Positions 23,001 through 36,300 of a stretch of DNA of 64,000 bases are shown here, piece after piece. Origin of the DNA: Arion vulgaris (taxonomy: Eukaryota; Mollusca; Gastropoda; Stylommatophora; Arionidae). The position numbers and the translations under genes were made by a program. The DNA is taken from the NCBI GenBank assembly GCA_020796225.1, contig CM036753.1:78575441-78639440 (forward strand), read 5' to 3'. The notes beneath the pieces were generated by a model. The model had not been told where the DNA came from and searched no databases. It saw only the letters and a list, made by a program, of their open reading frames with translations. Each line of letters opens with the position of its first letter. The stretch's first letter is position 1.

Positions 23001-24256
23001 GATTTTCTCTTCTGTTTATTGGAATTGGTGATCTGTCTTTCTTATGCAGATCTAAGTTACAGACTAAATGATTTGTTGTCATTAAACAGAAAATAGGCGG
23101 TCTCTATATCGAAGTGGTTAAGACATTTGTCTGTCCTTATGAAGGTTGTTGGTTTGAATCCAAACCAAGTTGCATATGCTATGTTTTCATGAGATCAGTA
23201 AGATTATTCCTGGAGCTACGGAATTTGTGCTTTGTGCAACGCTCTTGGTGGATAGCGTCCCATTTCTGCTGACAGGGACGAAGCCAAATGGTGAAACCCG
23301 GCGCAATGAAGTAAATCCTTCACCATTAGACCTTTTAAAAACAGAAATCAGTATAGTATAGTTCACTTGTGCAAGCTCTATTGTATTTAAATTTCATTAT
23401 TTATGTGTTTATGATATATTTCTCATCGTCAGCCTAACTTTGGAGCCAACCTTCAGATTTTGAAAGTTGAAATTGGAGGAGATGCGCAAAGTACTGGTAT
23501 GTACTACACAGACAGTTTTAATAATTAATATTTTCAAGGTTTTTCTTCCCATGAATTATTGTGTATGTATACACACGTGTGAGCATGCAAGTGCACAGGC
23601 GCACACACACAGACGCACAAAGAGATATGTATACATATATATTTTATTATTCAATGAAATTATAGATGAAAGTGTAGCAAACTTGTGCAGTGGATTTGTT
23701 GTTCCTTATTAAAGTCATTTACAGTTGTATCAACATTTATTACTTCTTACTAAATAATTGAACAGTAAATTAATTGTTACATTAAAATAAAACATTTTGT
23801 TTTATTCAGTTAAACATAAAAAAGTGATAAAATTTGGCACTAAAAATTTCTTATATGTGTTGTGCAAAATGAAACTTTTGCATATTCTAAAGTTTAACGT
23901 GATTAACTATTTCTAAAATTACTCTGTGATTAGACTTTTCATTTGTGTTTATTACATTTACTTAGATGGCACAGAAGCATCACATATGCACAATAGCTGG
24001 GATGAAAACTATGAGAGGGGTTATGAGTGGTGGCTGATGGTGGAAGCAAAAAGGTAAAAGTGTTATAAAATAAAATTATAGTATTGAAAACAACTTCAGT
24101 GTTTGTTATTAAAGAAAACTGTACATTTGCTCTCTATTGCTGTTTGTTTGTGTTTGTGCTTATTAGCTAAGTTAACCTTTCTTTGTGATCTGTGTGGTTT
24201 GCACTGAGAACATCAGTTCTTTAAAGCACTCTATGGTGTGTAGATATTCAGTATAT

Positions 24257-24351
<95 letters not shown>

Positions 24352-27300
24352 AACACGTACAAACAAAGTACTATAGTTTTACAAAATACAGAAACAGTGA
24401 CGATAAACAGCAACGTTTCGACCAACAAGGCCTTTATCAAGCAAACGAACAAACAGGAGTGACAAATTAAAATGAAACACAAATGGACGACCAAATACAA
24501 ACGTTGACAGGAAATTACATACACCACACATATAACTACTAAAACTTACCTAATACGTCACAACAAAGAGTTGCAGAGAAATGTCTAAATATTCAGTATA
24601 TATATATATATATATGGAACTGCAGTAAAACTATTTGATTGGCAAAACACGTAATTACAAAGTACTGTAGTTTTACAAATTACAAAAACAATGACAAAAT
24701 ACAGCAACGTTTCGACCAACAAGGCCTTTATCAAGCAAACGAACAAACAGGAGTGACGAATTAAAATGAAACACAAATGGACGACCAAATACAAACGTTG
24801 ACAGGAAATTACATACACCACACATATGGTGTGTAGGCAAGACAAATCTGAATTTCAGCCAAATGTTTGCATATTATCTAACAGGACATACATTTGTACA
24901 GATGAGTTACTGTAAGATTTTACAAAAGAAAAACCCACTTTAAAGCACTGCATCTGGAGTTATAATATAACATGGTATGGTATCAGCTTTGTTTGGTCAT
25001 AGGGAGGCCATCAGAGCTGACTCATGCCAATATGCTCTCTTATAGCAGTCTAATTGTGTTATCTGTCTTCTAACTGCTGGTAACTTACATGTATTCTGTT
25101 GAAAATCCTGGTTTGACAATATCAAGAGCTGGTCGGGGTAGAGTTTCTCCACATTCGCTTGAGGAGTTAAAGACAGAGATTCATGGTGTGCTTTCTGTAC
25201 TGATGTCTCCACAGTGACACTCTGCGACCCTAACGGGTTATGGGCGTTATTATTATTATATTATGTGTGTTTCAAGTGTTCTGATCTCCTTCACAATATC
25301 TCCAACAGCGCCCAGCGACTAACCGTGCAGGTTCGATGTTGATTGATGATCCTACTCATATGCCTATTATGCTGATCTTTTCTAGTGACTTCAATCCAAG
25401 TTCTTGCAACCTATCAGTTGATGTGGGTTAGTTTAGACAAAAGTCTTCTTTGCAGCTACACGCTATGAATGTCATCTCTATACATTGGCTGACTCCCCCT
25501 ATATGGGGACAGAGCCTGACAGCCTGTCTGCTCTCTCACTGCCAACGACACACATGTGCTCCAGAATGAAGATGAATGTAGTTCTGCAAATGTTTGACCT
25601 TTGTAATAACTTAGTCCATTTTATGTGCACTGGATCATACTCAATGAATCGCTCAGAATGTATGCAAGAGTGTACTTTTGTGACTCAAGCCAGAGTAGTG
25701 CCATAGTCACTGCCAGTAATTCTATTGTCATGTTACTGGCTGTCATACTAAATGCACCATTGGCTATCTTGATCTTCTTGCCATATGAAGGTTCACAGAA
25801 GCGTGCACAGAAGGGTCATGAGGACTTTTGGAAATGAACTACTGATCTGTCCATGTAGATCACAACGACATTCACATTACAGTTTTCATTAATGATGGCT
25901 GTGATGTTTACATCCACCATCATAGGATTCTTCTATTTGTATTTTTTGAAGAATTTGATAGTTTTTCTATGAACACTTCACTAGTATGTTAACCATTTAT
26001 TCAGTTTCAGTTAATACATTTTTCTGAAACGCCTTTTTCATATTTAATAATTGCCTTTTATAAAAAGTAAACATTTGAACACATTAATTTCCATTCCTTG
26101 AAAATGATATAATATACTTTACATTATTCAATGTTAGAACCTATAATTTTTCCTGCCTTCATTACACTTTTTTCCAGAGAAATCCAGATATCAAACTGCA
26201 TGGCCTGCCATGGGGTTTTCCAGGTTGGCTTGGACATGGAACAAATAATCCTTACTCTAATCCTGGAGTTCTTGCAGATTATGTTGTCAGATGGGTTAGC
26301 GGAGCCAAAACACACTACAATCTGACCATTGATTACATAGGGGTATGAGTATTTTAAATATGTACACGTATACTGTATTTATCAACTAATTTTCTTCTTA
26401 GACATAAATCAAGAAGACAATGAGTACTTCTCTATAGCAGACGCTTCATAATTATGTTCATGCTAGCTGGCAGTGGTGTTCCAAACATGTTTATCCTAAA
26501 GTGCTATCTGTTTGAGTGCTGACTTGTTTCCATGTCACAATGTTAGGCTGCCCAGAATTATTTTCTCTCTCTGTCACATTCTGTCATGTTCACTCATTAA
26601 TTTTTCTAATTGTCACTATGTGTTCAAACATTCTTTTCTCAATGATATTCCTGAAAAATGATTATTGCCTCATTCTTATATTGATATGAGTTTTCTCTGT
26701 GCGTTGACCTCTCTCAGTACATCAGCGTTGGTCAATGTAGCAATACATTGGATTCTAAGTATTCTTCTGTAAATCCTCATCTCTGTGGCCTCCAGAGATT
26801 TTTCTGTCTGTTTATTGATTGTCCATGACTAGCTTCTTATGTCAGCATTTGCTCTATATAAAACTGAGGCAATGTGAGTATCAATGTCTTGGCTAAAGGA
26901 AGGCAGTGCCAAAGAACAAATCTACTAACCACTGTCTTTGCAAGAGACCAAAACCATCATAAAGAGAAAAGCTGCAATAGGCTTAAAGACAAACATTGGA
27001 TATGATTATGGAAAAGACTTCCTCAAATATCTCAGCAGAACACACCAGGTCATTATATTTTGCCTACATACCGAATGCTGCAGACTCAACAGACACATAC
27101 ACTAGAAATAAGTCAAACAGCTCTCTGCCAGCAACAACAGGTGGAACATACACCGAAGCATGTCCTGCAAGACTATCTTTTCCTGTGAGAGCTGAGAAGC
27201 AGCCTGTGGCCACATAGTCGACCTGAAAACTAAGCTTTTGGGGAACCTGACAGACCTGATTCTGACTGCCCAGTTTGTGGTCTACAGTGAATTAAGCACA

Positions 27301-30300
27301 TAACTAGAGATTGCCAAAGAAAAACCCCCAAAACAACACTCTTGCAGCAACAATAGAATCTAAAAAATTTCAAATTTACATGGACTAAACAGCACAATAT
27401 TGCTACATTTTTTTTCCCGATCCAGAAGCAATTGAGCTTTCAGCTCTTCGGCTCGAGGCCATGGACATCGTAACCCTTCGGTTCGGTGCCACAAATACTG
27501 TAAATCTGGAGAACTTGTGACTTTTTCTGCCAGCCCGTCGGAATTGAACCCACTCTCACAGAGGGCTTGTCACACCATCGTCCAACGCGCTATGAACATG
27601 CTGGGCAGACGGGCATATTGCTAAATAGATACTATTAACAGAGACATGATTAAATAAATGCAACATCTAATTTAGTGATTACTTCAGAAGGCAGATCACC
27701 CTTAAGAAATATATTTATAATTACAAATATGTCACTGTATATCTTGTAAATAATAATAAAGATGCAGAGATTACAAAAATATGTTACTCTATGTATATTT
27801 GCAACATATTTTCAGATCTGGAATGAAAGATCCTACAGCATACCATACATTAAGGTAAGATTATTACCTCTCTATCATTTGCTTTAATATTTGGCCTTTC
27901 TTTACAGTCCTTTGGCAAGTCGCCCATGTGTTTCCGGGGCTCAGAAGGACAACAATGATTAGTAACACTGCGACCTACAAGACATGTCATAAGAGGCGAC
28001 TGAGGTAGGGGCCTAGGAAGCTACCCTAGTAAATAAAAGCATAGCAGAAATAGGATGTGCTGGCCTACTTGTAGTAGTACTACTAGTACCTTTGGAAGAG
28101 ATGCAAGTACCTAACCTCTATGCCACAGATTCGTTAAGATATGTTTACAGCAAAGCTACTACATTTGGCCCAGTCCATCCAATCTTGTCATACACTTTTT
28201 TATTTGGACTTGCTCTTTTGGATGTTTTATGATAGCAGATTTGTTAGGAATTAAATTTAACTTTTTGTATCTGAAATATTGCTAGAGTAATAACTGCCTG
28301 CTCTTTTCTAATTTTCTTTTGCGTGACCTGAACATTGTACTTGAAACTTATCTTCCATTTCTGATAGAACTAGGCACTCAGCCTCATCTACTCTGAGATC
28401 AGTACTTAGTGTACAATAGCCAAATCACTCCACATGGGATGTGATTCAAATTTTTCTGGAGCGTGAGTACCTCAGCACCACAGAGATGCCTGGACCAGAA
28501 ATGAAAAATGTCTGGTAGTCTTTACATAAAAAAATGAAAGTTCCAATATTATTTTAACATCACACATCCACGTTAATGAAATTAAGTGACTTATCCCTCC
28601 ATATGATCAATCCTGTCTGCATGTAAATCCTAAATTATATTGTTGTTTTTCTGGAGCAGACTTTGCGCAGTGTTCTTGACCAGAGAGGATTTAATAATGT
28701 CCAGATCATAGTCGCAGATGGAGGATGGAATATAGCTGCTGACATTATAAAAGATGCAGACTTGGCTAAAATTGTCTATGCTATTGGGTAAGTAATAGCA
28801 GTAGTAGTCTACGGTGTCATGATGCCCACAATTACCATTATGATACTTCATTTATTTCCTTAGTGCTTCTATTATTTTAATATGAGCTTATAACATATTT
28901 TAACAAACTAATCAGTTTGTGCCAGCTTCACACTGTAGGTTGGCTGCAAATCTTTATCTGTATCCTTTTTGTGTCCCGTTTTACATGTAAGGCTTTCACA
29001 AAAGATTTCAATTTTTGCTGTTCTGCCACCTTTCTATTAATTGTTTCCCACATTAGACGTTATAATAGTAATATAGCAAACATATACTGTATATATTCCT
29101 CTCGTACCAATACATGCTACATAGAGCCTGCAAGTAATTTCTCAATATCGTTCTGTCCTGGGCAACTCGCTCAATCTCTTCCATGGAATTGCATCCGATA
29201 TTTCTTGCCTCTCAGCAAGGTTCATTTCAGGGTTTCACTAGGTCATCTTCCCTTTCTTGAACCCTTTACCTCATACTTCAATGCCTGCTTTGGTATTCTT
29301 TGATCATTTCTTCTCAAAGGCATGCCCAACATACATTCATCTTCTCTTTCTTATATTAGTGGTTGACCAGATTTCTCTGATTTCATCACTTCTCCTGAAT
29401 TCATCCCATTTTATGTTTATTATTTTTCGCAGACATCTATTTTCAAATGCATTCAAGTTACTTTCTATATCTTTAGTCATTTTCCAACGCTCGCTGGCAC
29501 ATGTTAGGGTTGATACAACATTGGAACAGGAAAAGAAAAAAATTTGAAAATATAGTTACATATCACTCACAGTATAATTTGTTAAGAGAAATGAGTAAAA
29601 AAAGAGTTTAAAACAAAACCTCTTTGTTTATGATGCTTTTAATTTATTGCTTTGATAATTTAAATTTATTGCTTTAATGATTTCTTTTTTTATTTATCTC
29701 AAGATGCCACTATCCAGGTACTTTGTCTTCAACTGCTGCAATTAGTTCTGGAAAAGTACTATGGTCATCTGAGGATTATAGTACTTTTAATGATGAAGTT
29801 GGGGCTGGTTGTTGGGCAAGGGTGAGTATTTAGATACAGTACAATGATCGCGAGTAGTAGTAGATACAGTACAGGAGTAAGATTATTATTTTTCTGAATG
29901 AGTGTGGGTAAATTATATTACGTAAATCGTATTATAAAAGACCACAGAATCATGTTTTCATTTACAGAAAACATCACTGACCATGTTGACAGAGGCACAT
30001 TTTTGTACTTAAACAAATTTTATGAACTCATTATTTTCATACCCGCTCTTTGACTCAGGAAGAGAACATGGTGCCCTTGATTATTCATTTGTTAAATGAC
30101 CTTGATAAGTGAATGTTAGTCCTGGTATCTGATTACACTATCTCACCATAATTGTTTCCAGTATTGTAAGTTAGTAAAAAAACTGTTGATCTGTCATTGC
30201 AGGATACTTGAATTTATCAGTCAAAAATAAATATCCTTGACAAAAATGTGGTTACAGATAACATTTTCTACACTATTGCAAGTTTCAATCTTGTTTATGA

Positions 30301-33300
30301 CCATACACATCCATCATATGTCGTAGGTCAAGGTTTTCTCACTATCACTGGTGTCTTGTCTGTTTTTTAAACTATAAATATGTTATCACCTTACTATGCA
30401 CAATTCAAGGCTAGTTGTTTATCATGCTTAATAACTAATATACAGATATATTTTATATAGTGGTACTGATAAAAGTATCAATTCAAAATGAACCAAATTG
30501 CTGCATTCACTATGACATTGCTTGTTATACAAACCCAATTAAAAAACAGCAAGTCATTGCTTTTTTTTTGGGTATTTAATTAATAATGTGATCCAAAGTT
30601 CAAGGTTTCTCATTGATCTGTTGTACTTAATGCATTTTTAAATTAATCATTATCCTTTGCACTATCTTATTATAGTTTAATTATTTCTATTAGTTGTTGG
30701 ACTATTTCCAGGAATAATATGCAGTCATTTATTCTCTCTTCTGTACCAATTTATTTTTCATAATAAGGTTGTCTTCCTCATGTGAACAACCTTCCTTAGA
30801 TGTCTTTTATGATAAGCTTGCTAACACTAACATCATTTTATCTCATGCCCTTCACAAACACATGCACAGTAATAATTAAGTACTCAGATATTTTTTGTTT
30901 CTCCATTCAACTTGTTATTTTATCTCATGTGTCCACAATGCCTCTTTTACCATTGACTTTACTTGTTGTCACAAAGTTTTCATGACCTGCATTTCGTTTT
31001 TTAATGAATTATTCTTGACTACCTTTTATTTAAGTAAGCATTGATCTTTTGATGCTTTGTCTTGTATGTTTGCACTTCTCTTCTTGGCTGTCCATTGTAA
31101 ATGTAGCATTCTTTTCAGGAACCCTATCACTATTGCTTCACATAATTTATGCTTTTGTGTGTTCATTATCCATGATTCACATCCATAAAACAGTACTGGT
31201 TTTGAACTCAGAAACAGAAACAGAACTCTCTTTCTCACTTGTTTTGTTCTGAATTTCCTTTTAAAATCTTTGCTATGCTGCTCTTTATTTCTGTTATACT
31301 CACTCATCAGCATTTGTTGGTATCTAAATTTGTACACTTGCTGTAAAATTGTTCATTCCAAATGAATCTTAAAGTTATTTTCTTTTGTTATGTCTCCGAT
31401 TTTAGCTCTGCATCTGAATATCTCAGGTGATTCACCAATGTCTTATTTTTATTCCTGATATGGTTTTGTGGTTTTCTTTTAGTCTTCGACTCTCTTCTTT
31501 TATACTTTTATAGCTTTTCCATCATGTATATTAAAGAAGTCTGATGAAAGAGCATATCCCTGTCTTACACCTAGTATATACATTTCTAAATAACTTAATG
31601 GCATAATAATTACATTGTTTTTATGGACATTTGATTTCATACTTGCTTCTAGAGTATTTTACTTGTTGTTTTTGGGAGGTTACAGATCTAGAAGTTTTTC
31701 TGGTCTTTTGCCTCCATGATTCAATGCATTGTATTGCTAGAGAGTCTGTGAATTCTCTGCCCACACAAATTTCTAACCCTACCTCAAAGGGTGGTATTGT
31801 GAAGATGTTATTAATTTTGAAAGATTTACTAGAAATAATTATTAATTTAGAAATGTTGGCAAGTGACTTTACAGTGTGCTTAATTTGAACATTGTATCTA
31901 AGTTTTATCGCCAATCTCAGTTAAAACTAGACTAGATCTTATCTACTCTGAGATGAGTTATTCCTGTAAACAAATTTGATCACTTTACACAGAACACAAA
32001 TCAAGTACCTCAATATCCCAGCGATTTAAATGTCAACTCTCTTTTTTGCATCTTGTTTCCCCAAAATATTGTGTGTGCATGAATAAGCTTTGCACAATTA
32101 TATTTTAGAATAGTGAGCAAGTGGTGACCCTGGTAACAGACTGCATCACTGCAGTTTTGTTAAGCAAGTAGGATCTAATAGGGAGTGCACACCTGGTCAC
32201 ACAAATTTCATGTTGTACATAGATGTATTGGATGAAAGTTTTAAAGATCACAAATTCACTGTGAATTGCAACACCACATAGCAAACACAATTTTTAGAGT
32301 GGATGAAGAAGAATAATGAATACACACAAACAATCCACACTCCTAAAACCAAAATGCAGTTTATAAAATGTCAATAATTTCATTTCAGATTCTGAACCAG
32401 AATTATGTAAATGGACATATGACATCGTAAGTAGTTTTGAGCTTGCAGAATTTATTACAGATGGTGTAGAGACGGTGCGGTAAAACTGAAAGAGGAATAA
32501 GTAGAGAGACATAACAGAATGAGCTAGTTTGTATCATTTATTAACTACATGATCTATAAGATATTTACAGACAGAGAAGGAGAACACAGATCATTAATTT
32601 AATTAAGGAATGGTAATTCATTAGCATGTAGTGATATAAGCATCTGAAATGTTAGCAGCCTCACACGACCTTTATTTTTATTTCCTTTATCGTCACACTG
32701 CTACTGGGTTGTAACCCAGTCTTGTGGTCTTCTGTATTTGTTTTAAGCTTCTAGGCTGACTTGAGTGATGGATTTCTTCATCTTTTGCTTTGATTCTAGC
32801 ACCCAGTTTATCCATCTTTTCATCGGTTTTCCTCTAGTCTTTTACCCCGATGTTCTGCTGTAGAAAGCTATAGACAGTGTGGTCTGGTTGCATTCCTACA
32901 AGGTCAAACCATTTATTCTCTTTTTTTTGATGTAATTCAAACAGGGTCTTGTACCAATCTTCCTTCTGATGCTGGTACTACCAGACCTTTAATATTTCAA
33001 GGTAGTGTCGCCGCTGTCCTTTTTAACTAACTTATCTTACCTAACCTGAATAGTTTGATACAGAGATCCCGCCCGAGTGGTTACCGGGCCCAAATTGGGG
33101 TGTAAAGAATAGAACCACTGTTACCTGCCACGCATGTCGTAAGAGGCAACTAAGGAGGTTGGGTGTGGGGCTAGCTACCCCACACTGTAAAAACATTAGA
33201 TGGCTACAGAACGGAGAGCGAACTGAGTAAACGCTGGCTGAAACCGACACATCGCCGAAGGATAAGCACCAGAGCTCCAAATGGGGCTGAAGATGTGACA

Positions 33301-36300
33301 TAAAACACACCAATGCTAAGGTTGCATGAATCAGATTTCCAAATGAATAGAATTTATGGGAAAATCTGGTACATCGGTCTGCGCGGTGATAGCAAAAGAG
33401 AGAGAGATACATAGATTAATTGGTGTGTGTGACCCCCTTGAGGGCATTTCCGAAATCATTAACTACTTGTTTACACAACAATCTGGTAATTAGTAGAATT
33501 AATATGTTATGCGATCGACGTCACAGCACATTGGGCATTCCCATGCATGATCTGTCGTCCGCTGCAGCAGCCATCCCAAAGTCCATTTTCCCACTGTACC
33601 CATGAGAAGTAGAATTTAACTATAATTAAGTTAACATATAAGAGAATGCACAGTAACATATAACTTTCTTTGGAAAAGAGAGACTGTTCTAGGAAGTTCT
33701 AACTATGGAAATGAGATCTATAAATAATGAGTATGATTGTCTATACACTTCAGGATGTAACAGATACAAATGATGGCTACTTTTCTTTTTTAATTTTATA
33801 TATTTTGCCATCTGTTGATAGTGACTAGACACCTATGGGTCTGCTGGAAGTATAGTCACATCAGTTTATGTTAACTAATGAACTTACTATCTGCATTTCA
33901 GGACAATATCCTGGAACTTGATTGCTAGTTATTATTCAGGACTTCCCTACTACAGAGATGGTTTGATGTCTGCCCTTGAACCATGGAGTGGCAACTATCT
34001 TGTACAAAGTCCCATTTGGGTTTCAGGTTAGTTTTATTTTGTTTAAAAACGTCTATTTAAAAAAATAGTTTTTGTAAGACTGGTAAAAGTGAAGTATGAT
34101 AGTGTAGACCACTTCTATTTTTAGCTTGAATTTGTCCAGATCTTTTTCAGATGCATGATTCTGGATGTCAAATATTATTTGCAATTTTTAGGCCGACGTT
34201 CAGATATGCCTGACCTACATGCCCTAATTGCTTGAGAACCGGGGCGCAACATACTAACGCTCTCAGCTCAAATCACAAAGTGGGGTTAACTTACTAGATA
34301 AGATTGATCGCAAAGAAAAGGACAATAAATTTGCTTTTTAAGTGCAAAACCTTTGAGCATCGGTAACAAGTATTTCAGGTGGTTTAAGATGTATTACAGA
34401 GCGATTATTGAACAATATTTGAACCTAATAAAAGGAAGATGATGCATATTATAGCAAAGAAGTAACTACTATGCTATCTAAAGAAGTCTAGCACTCATAG
34501 AAATGGGTTGCAGTCAGACCAAAAATAATATCAGCAGCATTAAAAATTACTCAAAAGAAACAGGTAAACATGATCCAATGCCCATTCAATCAAATTCTAT
34601 CCCTAGACCTGATAGTATACACTGCCAGACTATTGCCTGTCCAGCTCCTGATGTTATAATCCTAACTGTATCTCTGTCTCTCCCTTACTTTTCTGCATTC
34701 TACCTTCACATCCATTATGGTTTTCAACAGTGTCATTTCTCTTAATGTTACCAAAATATCTCAGTTCTCCAATTTATATCTCATCCAAATGCAATTTATA
34801 TGCACCAACAAATGACAAGAGTATAATCGGTGAAAGAAGAAATTTACAAATCATGAACAGGAAAGGACATTATGATTTTGCCTGGGGATATAGGTACAAA
34901 CTTAGGAACAAATAATAGTAGCTTCAAAACATAAAAGGAAAGCAAACACTTGCTACTCTACTACCCTAAATGAGAATGAAGAACTGTCTATAAATTTCAC
35001 TTCGTTAAGTAAATTAATTCTAGAACTAGACGTGTTTCCATACAAAATAATACACAATGCAGCTCAAGTATCACCAGATCACAGAAAGGGAAACTCCAGT
35101 GATCATATTGGTTATTAGTTTCTGAACTGACATCATAGCACTCTTGGCAGATCTATAGGTAATCAGTATCTCTGTGCAGATCTTGAAGGGTATGGATACT
35201 GATTGTTTCAGTGGCTAGATAGTTAAACACACTTATCATTCTGCCTTTTATGTTGAATTTTAGTGTCCTCAAAAGCTAGATGATCATATATAAAAAAGAG
35301 TTTCTCAGTATCTCTGTAAGATGTTAGAGTATGTAGAGAAGTAGATGTAGCATCAGATCACCCTCTATTTGGTAACTCAACTGGTATAATTTTTTCAGAA
35401 TAATTGATCATTTCCCTCTCTCTTCTTCCATTCTGTCAAATGGAACATAGAGATGCAACTTATCACTAAAATTTATATTAATTATTTAATTAAATGTTTC
35501 TAATGGAACATAGTAATGAAATTGTTCCTAACACTATTTAAATTTTCTTTTGCAGGTTTCTGTAACAGTCATTTTTATAGATTTAGACTGTTAGCCCTAA
35601 CCAAACAACCGATAACTGTCAAGAATATTTTCTGACACAAATCTATATAGAGTGATGCTGGTTAGGTCTTAGGAACATTAAACCCAACTTTATAGTACCA
35701 TATCTGCTCAGTTATATTTTACATAGTGTCATATTTGATTATTCGTAGTCTCATCATCATCATCAGGTGCCGCTCCACATCGAAGGTTGGCTGCAATGAA
35801 TCTCCAGCATCCTCTGTCTTTCGCCTTGGTGTTGCACACTGCCAGACTGTAACCTGTCCATTTCTTAAAGTTTCCTCCCACTTATCTCTCGGTCTTCCTC
35901 TTGCTCTTCTCCCTCAACTTTCCCCTCTAGTAAATGTTTTATCATGGTGTCATGCCTTTTTATGTGCCCAAAATACTTTACTTGTCTGAATTTTATTTCT
36001 CTTAATAATTGTTTCTTCATGCCTAGTTTTCCTAAAACTTGTTTATTTGTCTGTTTTTCTGTCCATGAAACTCTGCTTATTCTTCTATATATCCACATCT
36101 CAAATGCATCAATTCTGTCTTCTAACTGCTTGTTCATTGTCCATGTTTCGAGCCATACATTAATATAGGATATATATAGCATTTGATCATTCTAATTTTT
36201 AGCCTGTTTGTGATTTGTTTGGATGTCAGTAACTTTCTCATACTATTGAAATTATCCTTGGCCATTCCTATTCTCTTTTAATTTCAGTTATACATCTGCC

